DNA of 51,697 nt. It comes from a bacterium (GTDB taxonomy: Bacteria; Bacillota; Clostridia; UBA1381). The stretch's first letter is position 1. Every line of letters starts with the position of its first letter. The position numbers and the translations under genes were made by a program. A model generated the notes under the pieces. The model did no database searches. It was not told the origin of the DNA and worked only from the letters and a program-made list of their open reading frames with translations. The stretch spans positions 1 to 51,697 of the forward strand of contig JAUNPN010000005.1 in NCBI GenBank assembly GCA_030536655.1. Direction: 5' to 3'. Shown here piece by piece: positions 9,078 through 17,545 of this stretch.

Positions 9078-9132
9078 CTGATTATATAACAGCTTTTTAT
9101 GGCTCTTTTTAAGATTTCTGCCGGGGGCTTAT

Positions 9133-10494
9133 CTATTGTTTAATGCAAACTCTTTCGCGGCGCCATTTTCCAGTGAAAAATACGCAGTCTGCATATTCGG
9201 CATTTTCCGGCGCATAGCTGCGGCAGACCTTTATATCAAATCCGCTGCCGATTTTTTTTACATAAACCGGAGCTCCGAACTTATCATAATATATGTAAAC
9301 GCATTCGTCGGATATTGATTTGCCGGACGGGTTCTGCTTCGATGCATACTCGGCTTTTATCTTGTCGTAAAGCGTTGGGTGAGTGGCAATGGAGCCGTAG
9401 CGGAAATGGATTTCTCCGTCAATTCCGTCGGAGGCGGAATTCATCTGCATTTGTTTAAGGATTTCATTTCCGTCGTACCAGGGACTTGAGGAATCGTTTC
9501 CGAAGGAATCAAGCCTGTAATCGGCAAGACCTATATACAAATCGGTTTCGCAGTCCTTCAATTCATTCTGCCACCAATCACAGAGCGTTTGATAATCTGC
9601 GGCTTTAAAGCCGTTATACCAGTATATCTGAGGTGCAATATAATCAACATAATTTTCCTTTGCCCATTTCAGCGTGTCGGCGTACATATCAAAATACGAG
9701 CTTGAGCCTGTAGTGTCTGAGCCGTTTTCCATTGTGCCTTTGTTTGCCCATATTCCGGACGGACTTACTCCAAAGCGTACATTCTTGTCTAAGCTGCGTA
9801 CAGCTTCACCTGTTTCACGGATAAGCGCGTCTGTATTTGCACGGCGCCAGTCAGCCTTATCGGTTCCGTTGCCGTATTTTGCGTATGACGCGCTGTCATC
9901 AAAGTCGCTGCCGGGATAAAAATAATCGTCAAAATGAATTCCGTCTACATCATAATTTTTTATTATCTCTTTAACTCCGTCAATAACATATTCCTTTGCG
10001 GCGGGTATTCCGGGATCAAAATACAGAGCGTTTCTGTAGGAGATAACCCAGTCGGGGTGCTTTTTGGCAGGGTTATTCGGAGAAAGCACGGCTTTTGCAT
10101 CGGTTGAAACCCTATAGGGGTTAATCCATGCGTGAAGCTGCATACCGCGTGAGTGAGCGCCGTCAATCCAATAGGCGAGCGGGTCAAAGCTTTCGGAGGG
10201 ACTTGTACCCTGAGAGCCTGTAAGATATGCACTGTACGGATACAGTTTGCTTGGATAAATTGCATCGGCTGAGGGTCTTACCTGCAAAAATACAGCGTTC
10301 ATACCAAGACTGAGGCATTCGTCAAGGATAGCGTCAGCCTGTGAGCGCAGCGAGGAAGCGTCTGTTGTAGGAGTATCGGGATAGTCGAGGTTTGCGACTG
10401 TCGAAACCCATACCCCGCGCAGCTTGTCTGTTCCGGCGTCAACGCTGCACGGGAACAGAAAAATAAGGATAAGCAGAAATATGATTTTTTTCAT
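9133..10494 (-). CDS. Secreted GHL10-family (DUF187) glycosyl hydrolase-like protein
   Basis: 453 residues with a clear signal peptide (MKKIIFLLILIFLFPCSVDA). A GHL10 (PF02638) TIM-barrel follows: KLRGVWVSTVANLDYPDTP at the N-terminal strand, NAVFLQVRPSADAIYPS, LHAWINPYRVS, the acidic strand GIHFDDYFYP, FGVSPSGIW and PQIYWYNG. Relatives include B. subtilis YngK and E. coli DigH, which cleaves denuded peptidoglycan glycan strands, so a cell-wall or exopolysaccharide substrate is likely; exact specificity is unknown. A short C-terminal region (~395-453) lies beyond the barrel. The ribosome site is AGAGGT. It is divergent from malQ, sharing the palindrome at 10505-10539. Confidence 0.88.
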   Translation of the reverse strand: MKKIIFLLILIFLFPCSVDAGTDKLRGVWVSTVANLDYPDTPTTDASSLRSQADAILDECLSLGMNAVFLQVRPSADAIYPSKLYPYSAYLTGSQGTSPSESFDPLAYWIDGAHSRGMQLHAWINPYRVSTDAKAVLSPNNPAKKHPDWVISYRNALYFDPGIPAAKEYVIDGVKEIIKNYDVDGIHFDDYFYPGSDFDDSASYAKYGNGTDKADWRRANTDALIRETGEAVRSLDKNVRFGVSPSGIWANKGTMENGSDTTGSSSYFDMYADTLKWAKENYVDYIAPQIYWYNGFKAADYQTLCDWWQNELKDCETDLYIGLADYRLDSFGNDSSSPWYDGNEILKQMQMNSASDGIDGEIHFRYGSIATHPTLYDKIKAEYASKQNPSGKSISDECVYIYYDKFGAPVYVKKIGSGFDIKVCRSYAPENAEYADCVFFTGKWRRERVCIKQ

Positions 10495-10504
10495 ATAATA
10501 CCTC

Positions 10505-10539
10505 TTTGTAAATAATATTTATAAAATATTATTTACAAA
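10505..10539. promoter_or_regulatory. Perfect 16+16 bp inverted repeat in the divergent malQ/GHL10 promoter region
   Basis: Arms 10505-10520 (TTTGTAAATAATATTT) and 10524-10539 are exact reverse complements around ATA. The right arm overlaps the malQ -35 hexamer, and the left arm starts ten bases before the minus-strand ATG. The position fits an operator controlling both genes. It is not followed by a T run and lies upstream of starts, so it is not a terminator. Confidence 0.6.
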
Positions 10540-10560
10540 CTGCGGCAAATATGCTATAAT
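10532..10560 (+). promoter_or_regulatory. Promoter of malQ
   Basis: TTTACA (10532-10537), 17-base spacer, TATAAT (10555-10560), 34 bases before the malQ start codon. The -35 lies inside the inverted repeat. Confidence 0.85.
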
Positions 10561-10594
10561 AATCAAGACAAAACAATATAACGGAGGAATTAAA

Positions 10595-12091
10595 ATGCGA
10601 GCAAGCGGTGTATTAATGCACATTTCATCATTACCTTCAAAGTACGGTATCGGTACAATGGGGCAGACGGCATATAATTTTGTGGACTTTTTGGCGAGGG
10701 CAAAGCAGACTTACTGGCAGATACTTCCCATCTGCCCGACGAGCTACGGCGATTCGCCTTATCAGTCTTTTTCAACTCATGCAGGTAATCCGTACTTTAT
10801 TGATTTGGATATGCTGTGCGAGGAGGGGCTTCTTGAAGAGGAGGATTATGTAAACCTGTATTGGGGAGATGATGACGATACTAAGGTTGATTATTCGAAC
10901 CTTTATTTCAGACGGTTTGACGTTCTGAAAAAGGCATTTGAGAGATTTAAGGAAACAGATTTAACTGAGTTTAATCTCTTTTTACAGCAGAACGAAAACT
11001 GGATTTCAAACTACGCTATGTTCATGACGGCAAAAACGGAAAATGACGGTAAGTGCTGGCTGGAGTGGGAGGACGGCTTAAAAAGGCGCGACCCGCATAC
11101 GCTGTGGATGTTCAAGAATGAGCATGCTGAGGAAGTAATGTTCTGGGAGTTTGTGCAGTTTAAGTTCTTTGAGCAGTGGTTTAAGCTTAAGGCATATGCA
11201 AACGAACAGGGAGTTCAGATTATAGGAGATATTCCGATTTATGTTGCTCTTGACAGTGCGGCTGTATGGGTGCATCCGGATTTATACGACCTTAAGGAAA
11301 ATTTGGAGCCGAAATCTGTTGCGGGCTGTCCGCCGGATGATTTTTCGCCGACGGGACAGCTTTGGGGAAATCCGATATATAACTGGGCAAGACATAAGGA
11401 AACAGGCTATAACTGGTGGATTGACCGCTTGAAAGCGTCAGCGGAAATTTTTGACATGGTACGTATTGACCATTTCAGAGGCTTTGACAGCTTCTATGCT
11501 GTTCCGTACGGCGATAAGACTGCGGAGAACGGTGAGTGGCGCCAGGGACCGGGAATAGAGTTTTTCCGCTTTATTTCGAGCCGTTTGGGTAAGCTTCCGG
11601 TTATTGCCGAGGATTTGGGTTTCCTGACGCCGTCTGTAATTCAGATGCTTAATGAGTCCGGCTTCCCCGGTATGAAAATTCTTGAATTTGCATTTGACCC
11701 GGACAATGAAAGCAGCTATTTGCCGTATAACTATGATAAGAACTGTGTTGTATATATAGGAACTCATGATAATGATACGATTCTGGGCTGGGAGAAGAAT
11801 ACAGATGAAAAAACCATTAAATTCTGCAAGAAATTCCTTGATATTGATGAGAAGGCTTCATCAAGCGAATTTGTATGGAAGTTTATAAAGACTGCGTTTG
11901 CAAGCGTCGGAGATACGGTTATTATTCAGATGCAGGATTATCTTGAGCTTGGCAGCGAGGCAAGAATGAATGTTCCGTCGATTGGCATAGGAAACTGGCA
12001 GTGGAGGGCGGAATCCGAGAAGCTGTTCACAAAGGAGCTTGCTGAGAAAATTGCGGATATTACAAGGACATACGGACGCTGCGAAAGATGA
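10595..12091 (+). CDS. malQ: 4-alpha-glucanotransferase (GH77, amylomaltase)
   Basis: 498 residues, the usual bacterial length. It transfers alpha-1,4-glucan segments between maltodextrins in the cytoplasm, in starch/maltose or glycogen metabolism. Hallmarks: MHISSLPSKYGIGTMG at the N terminus, nucleophile D292 in VRIDHFRGF, acid/base E339 in IAEDLGFLTP, and D392 in GTHDNDT. No signal peptide. The ribosome site GGAGG is close to ATG. It stands alone between a divergent GHL10 gene and clpE, with no maltose transporter nearby. It ends in TGA, showing that TGA is a stop codon here. Confidence 0.97.
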   Translation: MRASGVLMHISSLPSKYGIGTMGQTAYNFVDFLARAKQTYWQILPICPTSYGDSPYQSFSTHAGNPYFIDLDMLCEEGLLEEEDYVNLYWGDDDDTKVDYSNLYFRRFDVLKKAFERFKETDLTEFNLFLQQNENWISNYAMFMTAKTENDGKCWLEWEDGLKRRDPHTLWMFKNEHAEEVMFWEFVQFKFFEQWFKLKAYANEQGVQIIGDIPIYVALDSAAVWVHPDLYDLKENLEPKSVAGCPPDDFSPTGQLWGNPIYNWARHKETGYNWWIDRLKASAEIFDMVRIDHFRGFDSFYAVPYGDKTAENGEWRQGPGIEFFRFISSRLGKLPVIAEDLGFLTPSVIQMLNESGFPGMKILEFAFDPDNESSYLPYNYDKNCVVYIGTHDNDTILGWEKNTDEKTIKFCKKFLDIDEKASSSEFVWKFIKTAFASVGDTVIIQMQDYLELGSEARMNVPSIGIGNWQWRAESEKLFTKELAEKIADITRTYGRCER

Positions 12092-12161
12092 TGAATGATG
12101 TTCGAGGCTGCATGCGGGCATACCTGAATATTAAATTTCTGTGAACTTAATCAATTACCTC

Positions 12162-12190
12162 TTTTCATACTTGACAAACTGTGGTATAAT
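12162..12190 (+). promoter_or_regulatory. Candidate promoter of clpE
   Basis: TATAAT at 12185-12190 is preceded by TGTGG, a weak extended -10 context, with TTTTCA 17 bases upstream. A TTGACA at 12171 is only eight bases from the -10, so it cannot be its -35. No clear CtsR heptad repeat is seen. Confidence 0.5.
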
Positions 12191-12244
12191 AAATAGATAG
12201 GTATAAAATAATTATTCGACTATGAGGAAAGGGAAGCATACCTA

Positions 12245-14572
12245 ATGGAATTGTGTTCAAGATGTAATAAAAATCCCGCAGTTATGTTCATAACCAAAAT
12301 GGAGGCGGGTAAGACAACAAGTGAAGGTCTGTGTCTGGCGTGTGTGAAGGAGTTGGGGATTGCGCCTATTAATAATATGCTTAATCAGTTCGGCGTTTCT
12401 GACGAGGAGATTGACGGTCTTAACAGTCAGATGTCCGAATTTATAGAAAACATGAGCGAGAATATGCCGATGGATCCCGATGAACTCAGCGAGGCGATAG
12501 CTGAAATCAGCAGCGGAGATGAAGATGAGGGCGGCGCGGCAACGGCGCCTTTGTCCGGCATTTTTCAGAACTTTTTCGGAGGAATGAATAACGCAGCAAA
12601 GAACGAAAACATTCATGAATCCGGGAAGAAGAACGAGAAGCGTCAGGGCAGAAAGAAGAAGAGTATGCTCGAAACCTACGGCACTAATCTGACTGCGAAG
12701 GCGGCATTGGGACAGGTTGACAGAGTTGTAAATCGGAATAAGGAAATTGAGAGAGTCATGCAGATTTTGAACCGTCGTCAGAAGAACAATCCTGTCCTTC
12801 TGGGCGAACCGGGCGTCGGCAAAACGGCTGTTGCCGAGGGGCTTGCATGCAGGATATTCGAAAAGAATGTTCCGCCGAAGCTTATGGACTGTCAGCTGTA
12901 TCTGCTTGACTTTACGGCTATTGTTGCCGGTACTCAGTTCCGGGGTCAGTTTGAGGCACGTTTAAAAAGCATTCTCAGTGAAGCGGCGGAGATGAAAAAT
13001 GTCGTTCTTGTGATTGATGAAATTCACAACATAGTGGCGGCAGGTGACGCGGAAGGGGCAATGAGTGCGGCGAATATTCTCAAACCGGCGCTTGCGCGCG
13101 GTGAAATCCAGATAATCGGCGCGACAACGCTTTCTGAATACAGGAAGCATATCGAGAAGGACAGCGCGCTTGAACGTCGTTTCCAGCCGGTACTCATTGA
13201 CGAGCCGTCAATTGAGGAAAGTATTGAAATCCTTGAAGGAATAAAGGATTATTACAGTGATTATCACCATGTAAAGATAAGCCGTGAAACTATTGAGGAA
13301 GCGGTAAGACTTTCGGAGAGGTATATAACCGACCGTTTTCTGCCGGATAAAGCGATAGATGTAATTGACGAAGCGGGTTCAAGAGTGAATCTTAAAAATA
13401 CTGCGCTTTATGAGCTTAAGCGGCTTGAAGAAAAAGCGGAATCCATTGACGGCGATATAGAGCAGGCTGAAAAGGACGCTGATTATGAGAAGGCGGCACA
13501 GCTCAAAACCGAAAAATATAACATGAGTTCGCGCATGGAGGCAGCAAGGCAGGAAGCGGATAAGGCAGAGATTACCTATGATGACATTGCTGCGGTAATC
13601 GAGGGATGGACAAAAATTCCGGTTCACCGTCTTACTGAAACAGAAGCGTCGACGCTGCTGGATCTTGAAAAGAGAATACATGAGCGTGTTATAGGACAGA
13701 ATGACGCTGTTGATGCGGTTTCAAGGGCAATTCGCCGCGGAAGAGCGGATATTACGAGCAGAAAACGCCCGGTATCATTCATTTTTGCCGGTCCTACCGG
13801 GGTTGGAAAGACGGAGCTTGTAAAGTCGCTTGCGCATACTATGTTCGGCAGTGAGGAGGCTCTTATAAGGATAGATATGTCGGAGTATATGGAAAGCCAC
13901 TCGGTATCAAAGCTTATCGGTTCGCCTCCGGGATATGTGGGCTATGACGATGCGGGACAGCTGACGGAAAAGGTAAGAAGGCGGCCGTACTCGGTAATTC
14001 TCCTTGATGAGGTGGAAAAGGCTCATCCTGATGTGTTTAATCTGTTCCTTCAGATTTTGGATGACGGCAGAATTGCCGACAGTCACGGCAAGATAGTTAA
14101 TTTTGAAAATACGATTATCATTATGACCACCAATGCCGGCTCAGACGTGAAGCGCGGACTTTCCGGTTTCATGGCGTCGGATGAAGTAAGGGTTGAGGAT
14201 AATGTGGAAAGAAGCCTGAAAGCCTTTTTCCGTCCGGAGTTCCTGAACAGAGTTGATGAAATAATTGTATTCAAGACGCTGAAGAAGGATGAATTACGAC
14301 AGATTATAGACCTGCTTTTGAAGGATATAAGAGAAAAGCTTGCTGAAAAGAAAGCAAAGCTTATAGTGACGGATGAGGCAAAGGAATTAATTCTTGAAAA
14401 AGGCTATAATATTCAGTACGGAGCGCGTCCGTTAAGGCGTGCAATTCAGCGTATGCTTGAAGATAAGCTTGCGCAGCTGTCGTTGAGAGGCGGAATAGCG
14501 GATAACTCCGTAATTACGGCTGATAAGGGGATTGACGGAGACATTTCGCTTACTGTGGTATCGGAAGGTTAA
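12245..14572 (+). CDS. clpE: ClpE-type AAA+ chaperone / Clp protease ATPase subunit
   Basis: 775 residues. A double-AAA+ unfoldase that feeds substrates to ClpP. The N-terminal zinc finger has C4-x2-C7 and C30-x2-C33 in place of a full Clp-N repeat domain, which marks ClpE rather than ClpC. A charged linker follows to ~135. Walker A of the first AAA+ is GEPGVGKT (187-194); the middle region contains a UVR-like segment ([11 protein letters not shown]). The second Walker A is GPTGVGKT (516-523), followed by [13 protein letters not shown] and a C-terminal D2-small domain. ClpE is a heat/stress protein in Bacillota, often CtsR-controlled; no clear CtsR site is seen. It is a single-gene unit with its own terminator. 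Confidence 0.92.
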   Translation: MELCSRCNKNPAVMFITKMEAGKTTSEGLCLACVKELGIAPINNMLNQFGVSDEEIDGLNSQMSEFIENMSENMPMDPDELSEAIAEISSGDEDEGGAATAPLSGIFQNFFGGMNNAAKNENIHESGKKNEKRQGRKKKSMLETYGTNLTAKAALGQVDRVVNRNKEIERVMQILNRRQKNNPVLLGEPGVGKTAVAEGLACRIFEKNVPPKLMDCQLYLLDFTAIVAGTQFRGQFEARLKSILSEAAEMKNVVLVIDEIHNIVAAGDAEGAMSAANILKPALARGEIQIIGATTLSEYRKHIEKDSALERRFQPVLIDEPSIEESIEILEGIKDYYSDYHHVKISRETIEEAVRLSERYITDRFLPDKAIDVIDEAGSRVNLKNTALYELKRLEEKAESIDGDIEQAEKDADYEKAAQLKTEKYNMSSRMEAARQEADKAEITYDDIAAVIEGWTKIPVHRLTETEASTLLDLEKRIHERVIGQNDAVDAVSRAIRRGRADITSRKRPVSFIFAGPTGVGKTELVKSLAHTMFGSEEALIRIDMSEYMESHSVSKLIGSPPGYVGYDDAGQLTEKVRRRPYSVILLDEVEKAHPDVFNLFLQILDDGRIADSHGKIVNFENTIIIMTTNAGSDVKRGLSGFMASDEVRVEDNVERSLKAFFRPEFLNRVDEIIVFKTLKKDELRQIIDLLLKDIREKLAEKKAKLIVTDEAKELILEKGYNIQYGARPLRRAIQRMLEDKLAQLSLRGGIADNSVITADKGIDGDISLTVVSEG

Positions 14573-14580
14573 TTACAGCA

Positions 14581-14610
14581 TTAAGGAGCAGGCGAATACC
14601 TGCTCTTTAA
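14581..14610 (+). terminator. Intrinsic terminator-like hairpin after clpE
   Basis: 12-bp stem TTAAGGAGCAGG/CCTGCTCTTTAA with one G-T pair and a six-base loop, eight bases after the clpE stop. The T run is weak. Confidence 0.65.
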
Positions 14611-14672
14611 TATTATGCGGAAACAGAAAAATAGATTGGCAAAAACTTTGTAACATTTTTGTAATAAAGATA

Positions 14673-14701
14673 TTGACAAATAAGACATTTCGTGCTATAC
14701 T
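14673..14701 (+). promoter_or_regulatory. Promoter of the deoR-family gene
   Basis: TTGACA (14673-14678), 17-base spacer, TATACT (14696-14701), 21 bases before ATG. Confidence 0.88.
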
Positions 14702-14722
14702 AAAAAAGATAGAGGTGAAGAT

Positions 14723-15487
14723 ATGCTTGCCGTTGAACGCAGAACAGAAATAGAGAAGCTTATTAATGAACAAAAGAGCGTGCTTGTGCCGGAGCTGGCA
14801 AGGCTGTTTGACGTCACCGCCGAAACCATACGCGGTGATTTGCTGAAGCTTGAAAAGCAGGGGGTGCTTGTACGAACCTACGGCGGGGCGACTCTTGCAG
14901 GAAACAGCGGAACGGAATTGGGCGTTGCCGAGCGTGACACTGTTAATTACGAGGGAAAGCAGCGCATAGGCAGAAGAGCCGCGGAGCTTATCCGCGACGG
15001 AGAAACTATATTCCTTGACGCGAGTACATCTGCGCTTCATCTTGCAAGGTGTATAAAGAACAAGCGGTCGCTCACGGTCATAACCAATTCAAATAAGATT
15101 GTTACCGAGCTTGGCTGCTGTGAGCATATAAATGTTATATGTACAGGCGGTGAGCTTAATCACCGAAATATGTCCTACTCGGGACGGTGCGCGGAAAAAA
15201 ATATACGTGAAAATTACTTTGCTAATAAGTTCTTCTTCTCCTGCAAGGGGGCTACTCTCTCAAGGGGGCTTGTGGATTCGCTTGAGGCGGAGGCGGAGAT
15301 AAAAAAGGCAATGATGGCAAACAGCGAGATAAACGTCTTTCTTTGCGACCACAACAAGCTTGGAAAACTTGGAGTGAACAGGATAGCGCCTATAACTGAA
15401 GTGGATTGCGTGATAAGCGACGTCAAGCTTGATGAGGAATGGTCACAGGAGCTTATAAAGAGCGATGTGAGGATTATTAATGTGTAA
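14723..15487 (+). CDS. DeoR/GlpR-family transcriptional regulator
   Basis: 254 residues, the standard DeoR length. N-terminal winged helix: VPELARLFDVTAETIRGDLL then LEKQGVLVRTYGGA. The C-terminal DeoRC sugar-phosphate sensor has IGRRAAELIRDGETIFLDAS, LTVITNS and ATLSRGLVD, then FLCDHNKLGK. Family members repress sugar-catabolic operons and respond to a phosphorylated sugar. No sugar operon is adjacent, so the target cannot be assigned; xylB is 9 kb away on the other strand. AGAGGTG ribosome site. Confidence 0.92.
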   Translation: MLAVERRTEIEKLINEQKSVLVPELARLFDVTAETIRGDLLKLEKQGVLVRTYGGATLAGNSGTELGVAERDTVNYEGKQRIGRRAAELIRDGETIFLDASTSALHLARCIKNKRSLTVITNSNKIVTELGCCEHINVICTGGELNHRNMSYSGRCAEKNIRENYFANKFFFSCKGATLSRGLVDSLEAEAEIKKAMMANSEINVFLCDHNKLGKLGVNRIAPITEVDCVISDVKLDEEWSQELIKSDVRIINV

Positions 15488-15542
15488 TTTATAGCATATA
15501 ATCTTATTTTTGAACGAATTTATCGGATTTTTATATATCAAT

Positions 15543-15570
15543 TTTACTAAAAAAAAGGTAAAATTATAGT
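15543..15570 (+). promoter_or_regulatory. Candidate promoter of the 15645 gene
   Basis: TTTACT (15543-15548), 16-base spacer, TATAGT (15565-15570), leaving a leader of about 70 bases. Reasonable but not strong hexamers. Confidence 0.4.
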
Positions 15571-15644
15571 ATGAGTATGTATAAGTGTGAAAATGCGCAC
15601 AATAGGAAATCGAAAATGTTCAAAATAGGAAAGGGAGAGATAAA

Positions 15645-16427
15645 ATGAACAAGAAAAAGCTTATTTCGTTAATGGCTGTAGGAGCGATTGCGGTTCAGTC
15701 AGCAGCTATGCCGATTTTGGCTAATGCCGAGGCAAGCGCAACCTACATAACAAACTCGGATTTTAAGGATGTTGCTGTCGGCGGCGCAACCGGTGACGGT
15801 TATTATGGTCTTGGAATTATCATGGACGGTTCTCCGTGGCTTACAAAGGGCTCGGCAAGCGTACACTATGAAACATATATGCGTGATGATACAAGAGGTG
15901 TAAATTACTGTAACTTCTGGTCGAATTCGGATAAGTCGGGTTCAGGCGACGGTGCGGGTTCAATGTATGTATATCAGAGAGATACAACATCGAATTTTGC
16001 ACAGACCTACGGTTACTGTCAGTTTGACATCAGAATGCACAGCGGAGTGATGGCTCTTATGCTCGGTTCATTTACAGACGCAACGTCCTCAACCGACTAT
16101 CTTGCAAATACCGTTACGTTCACAGCGGATTCGATTTCGGCCTATGACGGCGCCGGAAGCAAGACGGTAGCATCTATAAAGCCGGACACATGGTATACGG
16201 TTAAGATTATGATTAATAACAAGCTTCAGGAATGCAGCATTTCAGTAACTGATATGTCGGGTAAGGTTATCGGAACTCTTGAGGAGGGCGCTTACCAGCA
16301 GAGTCAGTGTGATAAGGTAAGAACATGGTGCTTCGGATATGTGAGAGGCAACACATATGACTATGACCTTACAAATGTGACGATTGCGAAGTCTACAGAT
16401 GCTGCAAATCCGTTCTCTGTTAATTAA
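15645..16427 (+). CDS. Secreted protein, probable beta-sandwich domain, function unknown
   Basis: 260 residues. Signal peptide of about 28 residues (core ISLMAVGAIAVQSAAMPILA, cleavage near ANA-EAS). The mature part resembles a concanavalin/LamG-like beta-sandwich: YGYCQFDIRMHSGVMALML, then VTFTADSISAYDGAGS, then DTWYTVKIMINNKLQECSIS, the order seen in such domains. No catalytic motif is recognised and it has no SLH anchor. A glycan-binding or lectin-like role is inference. AAGGGAG ribosome site; single gene ended by a long perfect hairpin. Confidence 0.7.
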   Translation: MNKKKLISLMAVGAIAVQSAAMPILANAEASATYITNSDFKDVAVGGATGDGYYGLGIIMDGSPWLTKGSASVHYETYMRDDTRGVNYCNFWSNSDKSGSGDGAGSMYVYQRDTTSNFAQTYGYCQFDIRMHSGVMALMLGSFTDATSSTDYLANTVTFTADSISAYDGAGSKTVASIKPDTWYTVKIMINNKLQECSISVTDMSGKVIGTLEEGAYQQSQCDKVRTWCFGYVRGNTYDYDLTNVTIAKSTDAANPFSVN

Positions 16428-16443
16428 TCGGAATGTTTGAAAG

Positions 16444-16489
16444 GTTACAAATAAAAATTGCCGAATTTTCGGCAATTTTTATTTGTAAC
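16444..16489. terminator. Strong bidirectional terminator, 22-bp perfect inverted repeat
   Basis: Arms 16444-16465 and 16468-16489 are exact reverse complements with only TT between them. A and T runs inside the arms give terminator function on both strands. Confidence 0.8.
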
Positions 16490-16617
16490 ACAATTGTAAA
16501 TTTTACTGCAAATACAATATATGGTAGGTGTAAGCCTGACTAAATACTATATGTGCCGTTTTTGGGATAAATTTGTGTTAAATTTAACAAAAAAATTCAT
16601 TTTCCATAAATTTTTAC

Positions 16618-16646
16618 TTGCAATTAAGTAAAAAAACATATATAAT
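16618..16646 (+). promoter_or_regulatory. Promoter of the 16718 AraC gene
   Basis: TTGCAA (16618-16623), 17-base spacer, TATAAT (16641-16646). The surrounding 16490-16717 is very AT-rich, with no other gene. Confidence 0.65.
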
Positions 16647-16717
16647 ATAAATATAATGCAGATATTTTACAGATATTTTGTGTTTTATATTGAAAATGTA
16701 ATTTCAGTACAGAAGGA

Positions 16718-17455
16718 ATGGTACAAGTTAGTATGAGCAGATTAACGATTGGAGAATATGTTCCGGAAGCGGGTTGCTTCGACGCTGCCGGTATCCAGAC
16801 TGCGGAAATATATACTTATCTTATAAAGGGAAATTCAGAAAGAGCATTGCCGAAAATACAGGAGATGTTTGCTGCATTACGTACGGCACGGTGCACCTTT
16901 GAAGAAAAACGCAGTTTTTGCGTGGGTGTGTATATTGAGATAATCACAAAAAGTATCAGGCGAAGCAGCTTCGAGCGTCTGAAAAAAATAGCGGATATAG
17001 CGGTATGTCCGGATCTTAATGATATTGAAAATATTATTATGGAGGAGGCAGAAATGGTTGCGGCTGAAAATATGCCGGACAGCAGTATTGGCTATAACTC
17101 GCTTATAAAGGAAACATTACATATAATAGATAAAAATATCGGAAATGAGAATTTGTCGCTTCGCTGGATTGCCGGGAACATACTTTATACAAATGTAGAT
17201 TATTTGGGTAAGATGTTTAAGAAGGAAACAGGGAAGAATTTTTCGTACTACGTTATGGAAAAGCGTATGGAAATTGCGAAAAAACTATTGAAAGAAGGCA
17301 ATATTGACAAGATTTATGAGGTTGCGGAGCGTGTTGGCTACGGCTCCAATTCACAGTATTTCAGTCAAGTGTTCAAAAAATACACCGGTGTATCACCTTT
17401 GGAATACAAGGAAGCACAGCGGCAATATAAAAAGGCAGTTCATAAAAATATATGA
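16718..17455 (+). CDS. AraC-family regulator lacking a recognisable sensor domain
   Basis: 245 residues. The C-terminal ~100 residues are the AraC helix-turn-helix pair: LSLRWIAGNILYTNVDYLGK then MFKKETG, and YEVAERVGYGSNSQYFSQVF then KKYTGVSP. The first ~130 residues are helical and resemble the middle section of YesN-type response regulators, but the receiver domain those proteins carry is absent. An in-frame ATG at 16733 is an alternative start; neither has an ideally spaced ribosome site (AAGGA at 16712). It lies just before two SLH-protein genes and may control them (inference). Confidence 0.85.
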   Translation: MVQVSMSRLTIGEYVPEAGCFDAAGIQTAEIYTYLIKGNSERALPKIQEMFAALRTARCTFEEKRSFCVGVYIEIITKSIRRSSFERLKKIADIAVCPDLNDIENIIMEEAEMVAAENMPDSSIGYNSLIKETLHIIDKNIGNENLSLRWIAGNILYTNVDYLGKMFKKETGKNFSYYVMEKRMEIAKKLLKEGNIDKIYEVAERVGYGSNSQYFSQVFKKYTGVSPLEYKEAQRQYKKAVHKNI

Positions 17456-17496
17456 GAATTATTAATATTTTCATATTTAAAAATAAGTCAGGTAAT

Positions 17497-17515
17497 AAAA
17501 TTGCGCTGCAATTTT
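17497..17515 (+). terminator. Small hairpin between the AraC and SLH genes
   Basis: 8-bp stem AAAATTGC/GCAATTTT with loop GCT, 42 bases past the AraC stop. It could be a weak terminator or a leader element; the following bases are TATTATAT. Confidence 0.4.
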
Positions 17516-17545
17516 TATTATATAAATATTTATGGAGGGATAAAC

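Noticed and set aside
12171-12190. TTGACA followed by TATAAT upstream of clpE
   Set aside because: Only eight bases separate the hexamers, so they cannot form one sigma-A promoter. The -10 was kept with a weaker -35.
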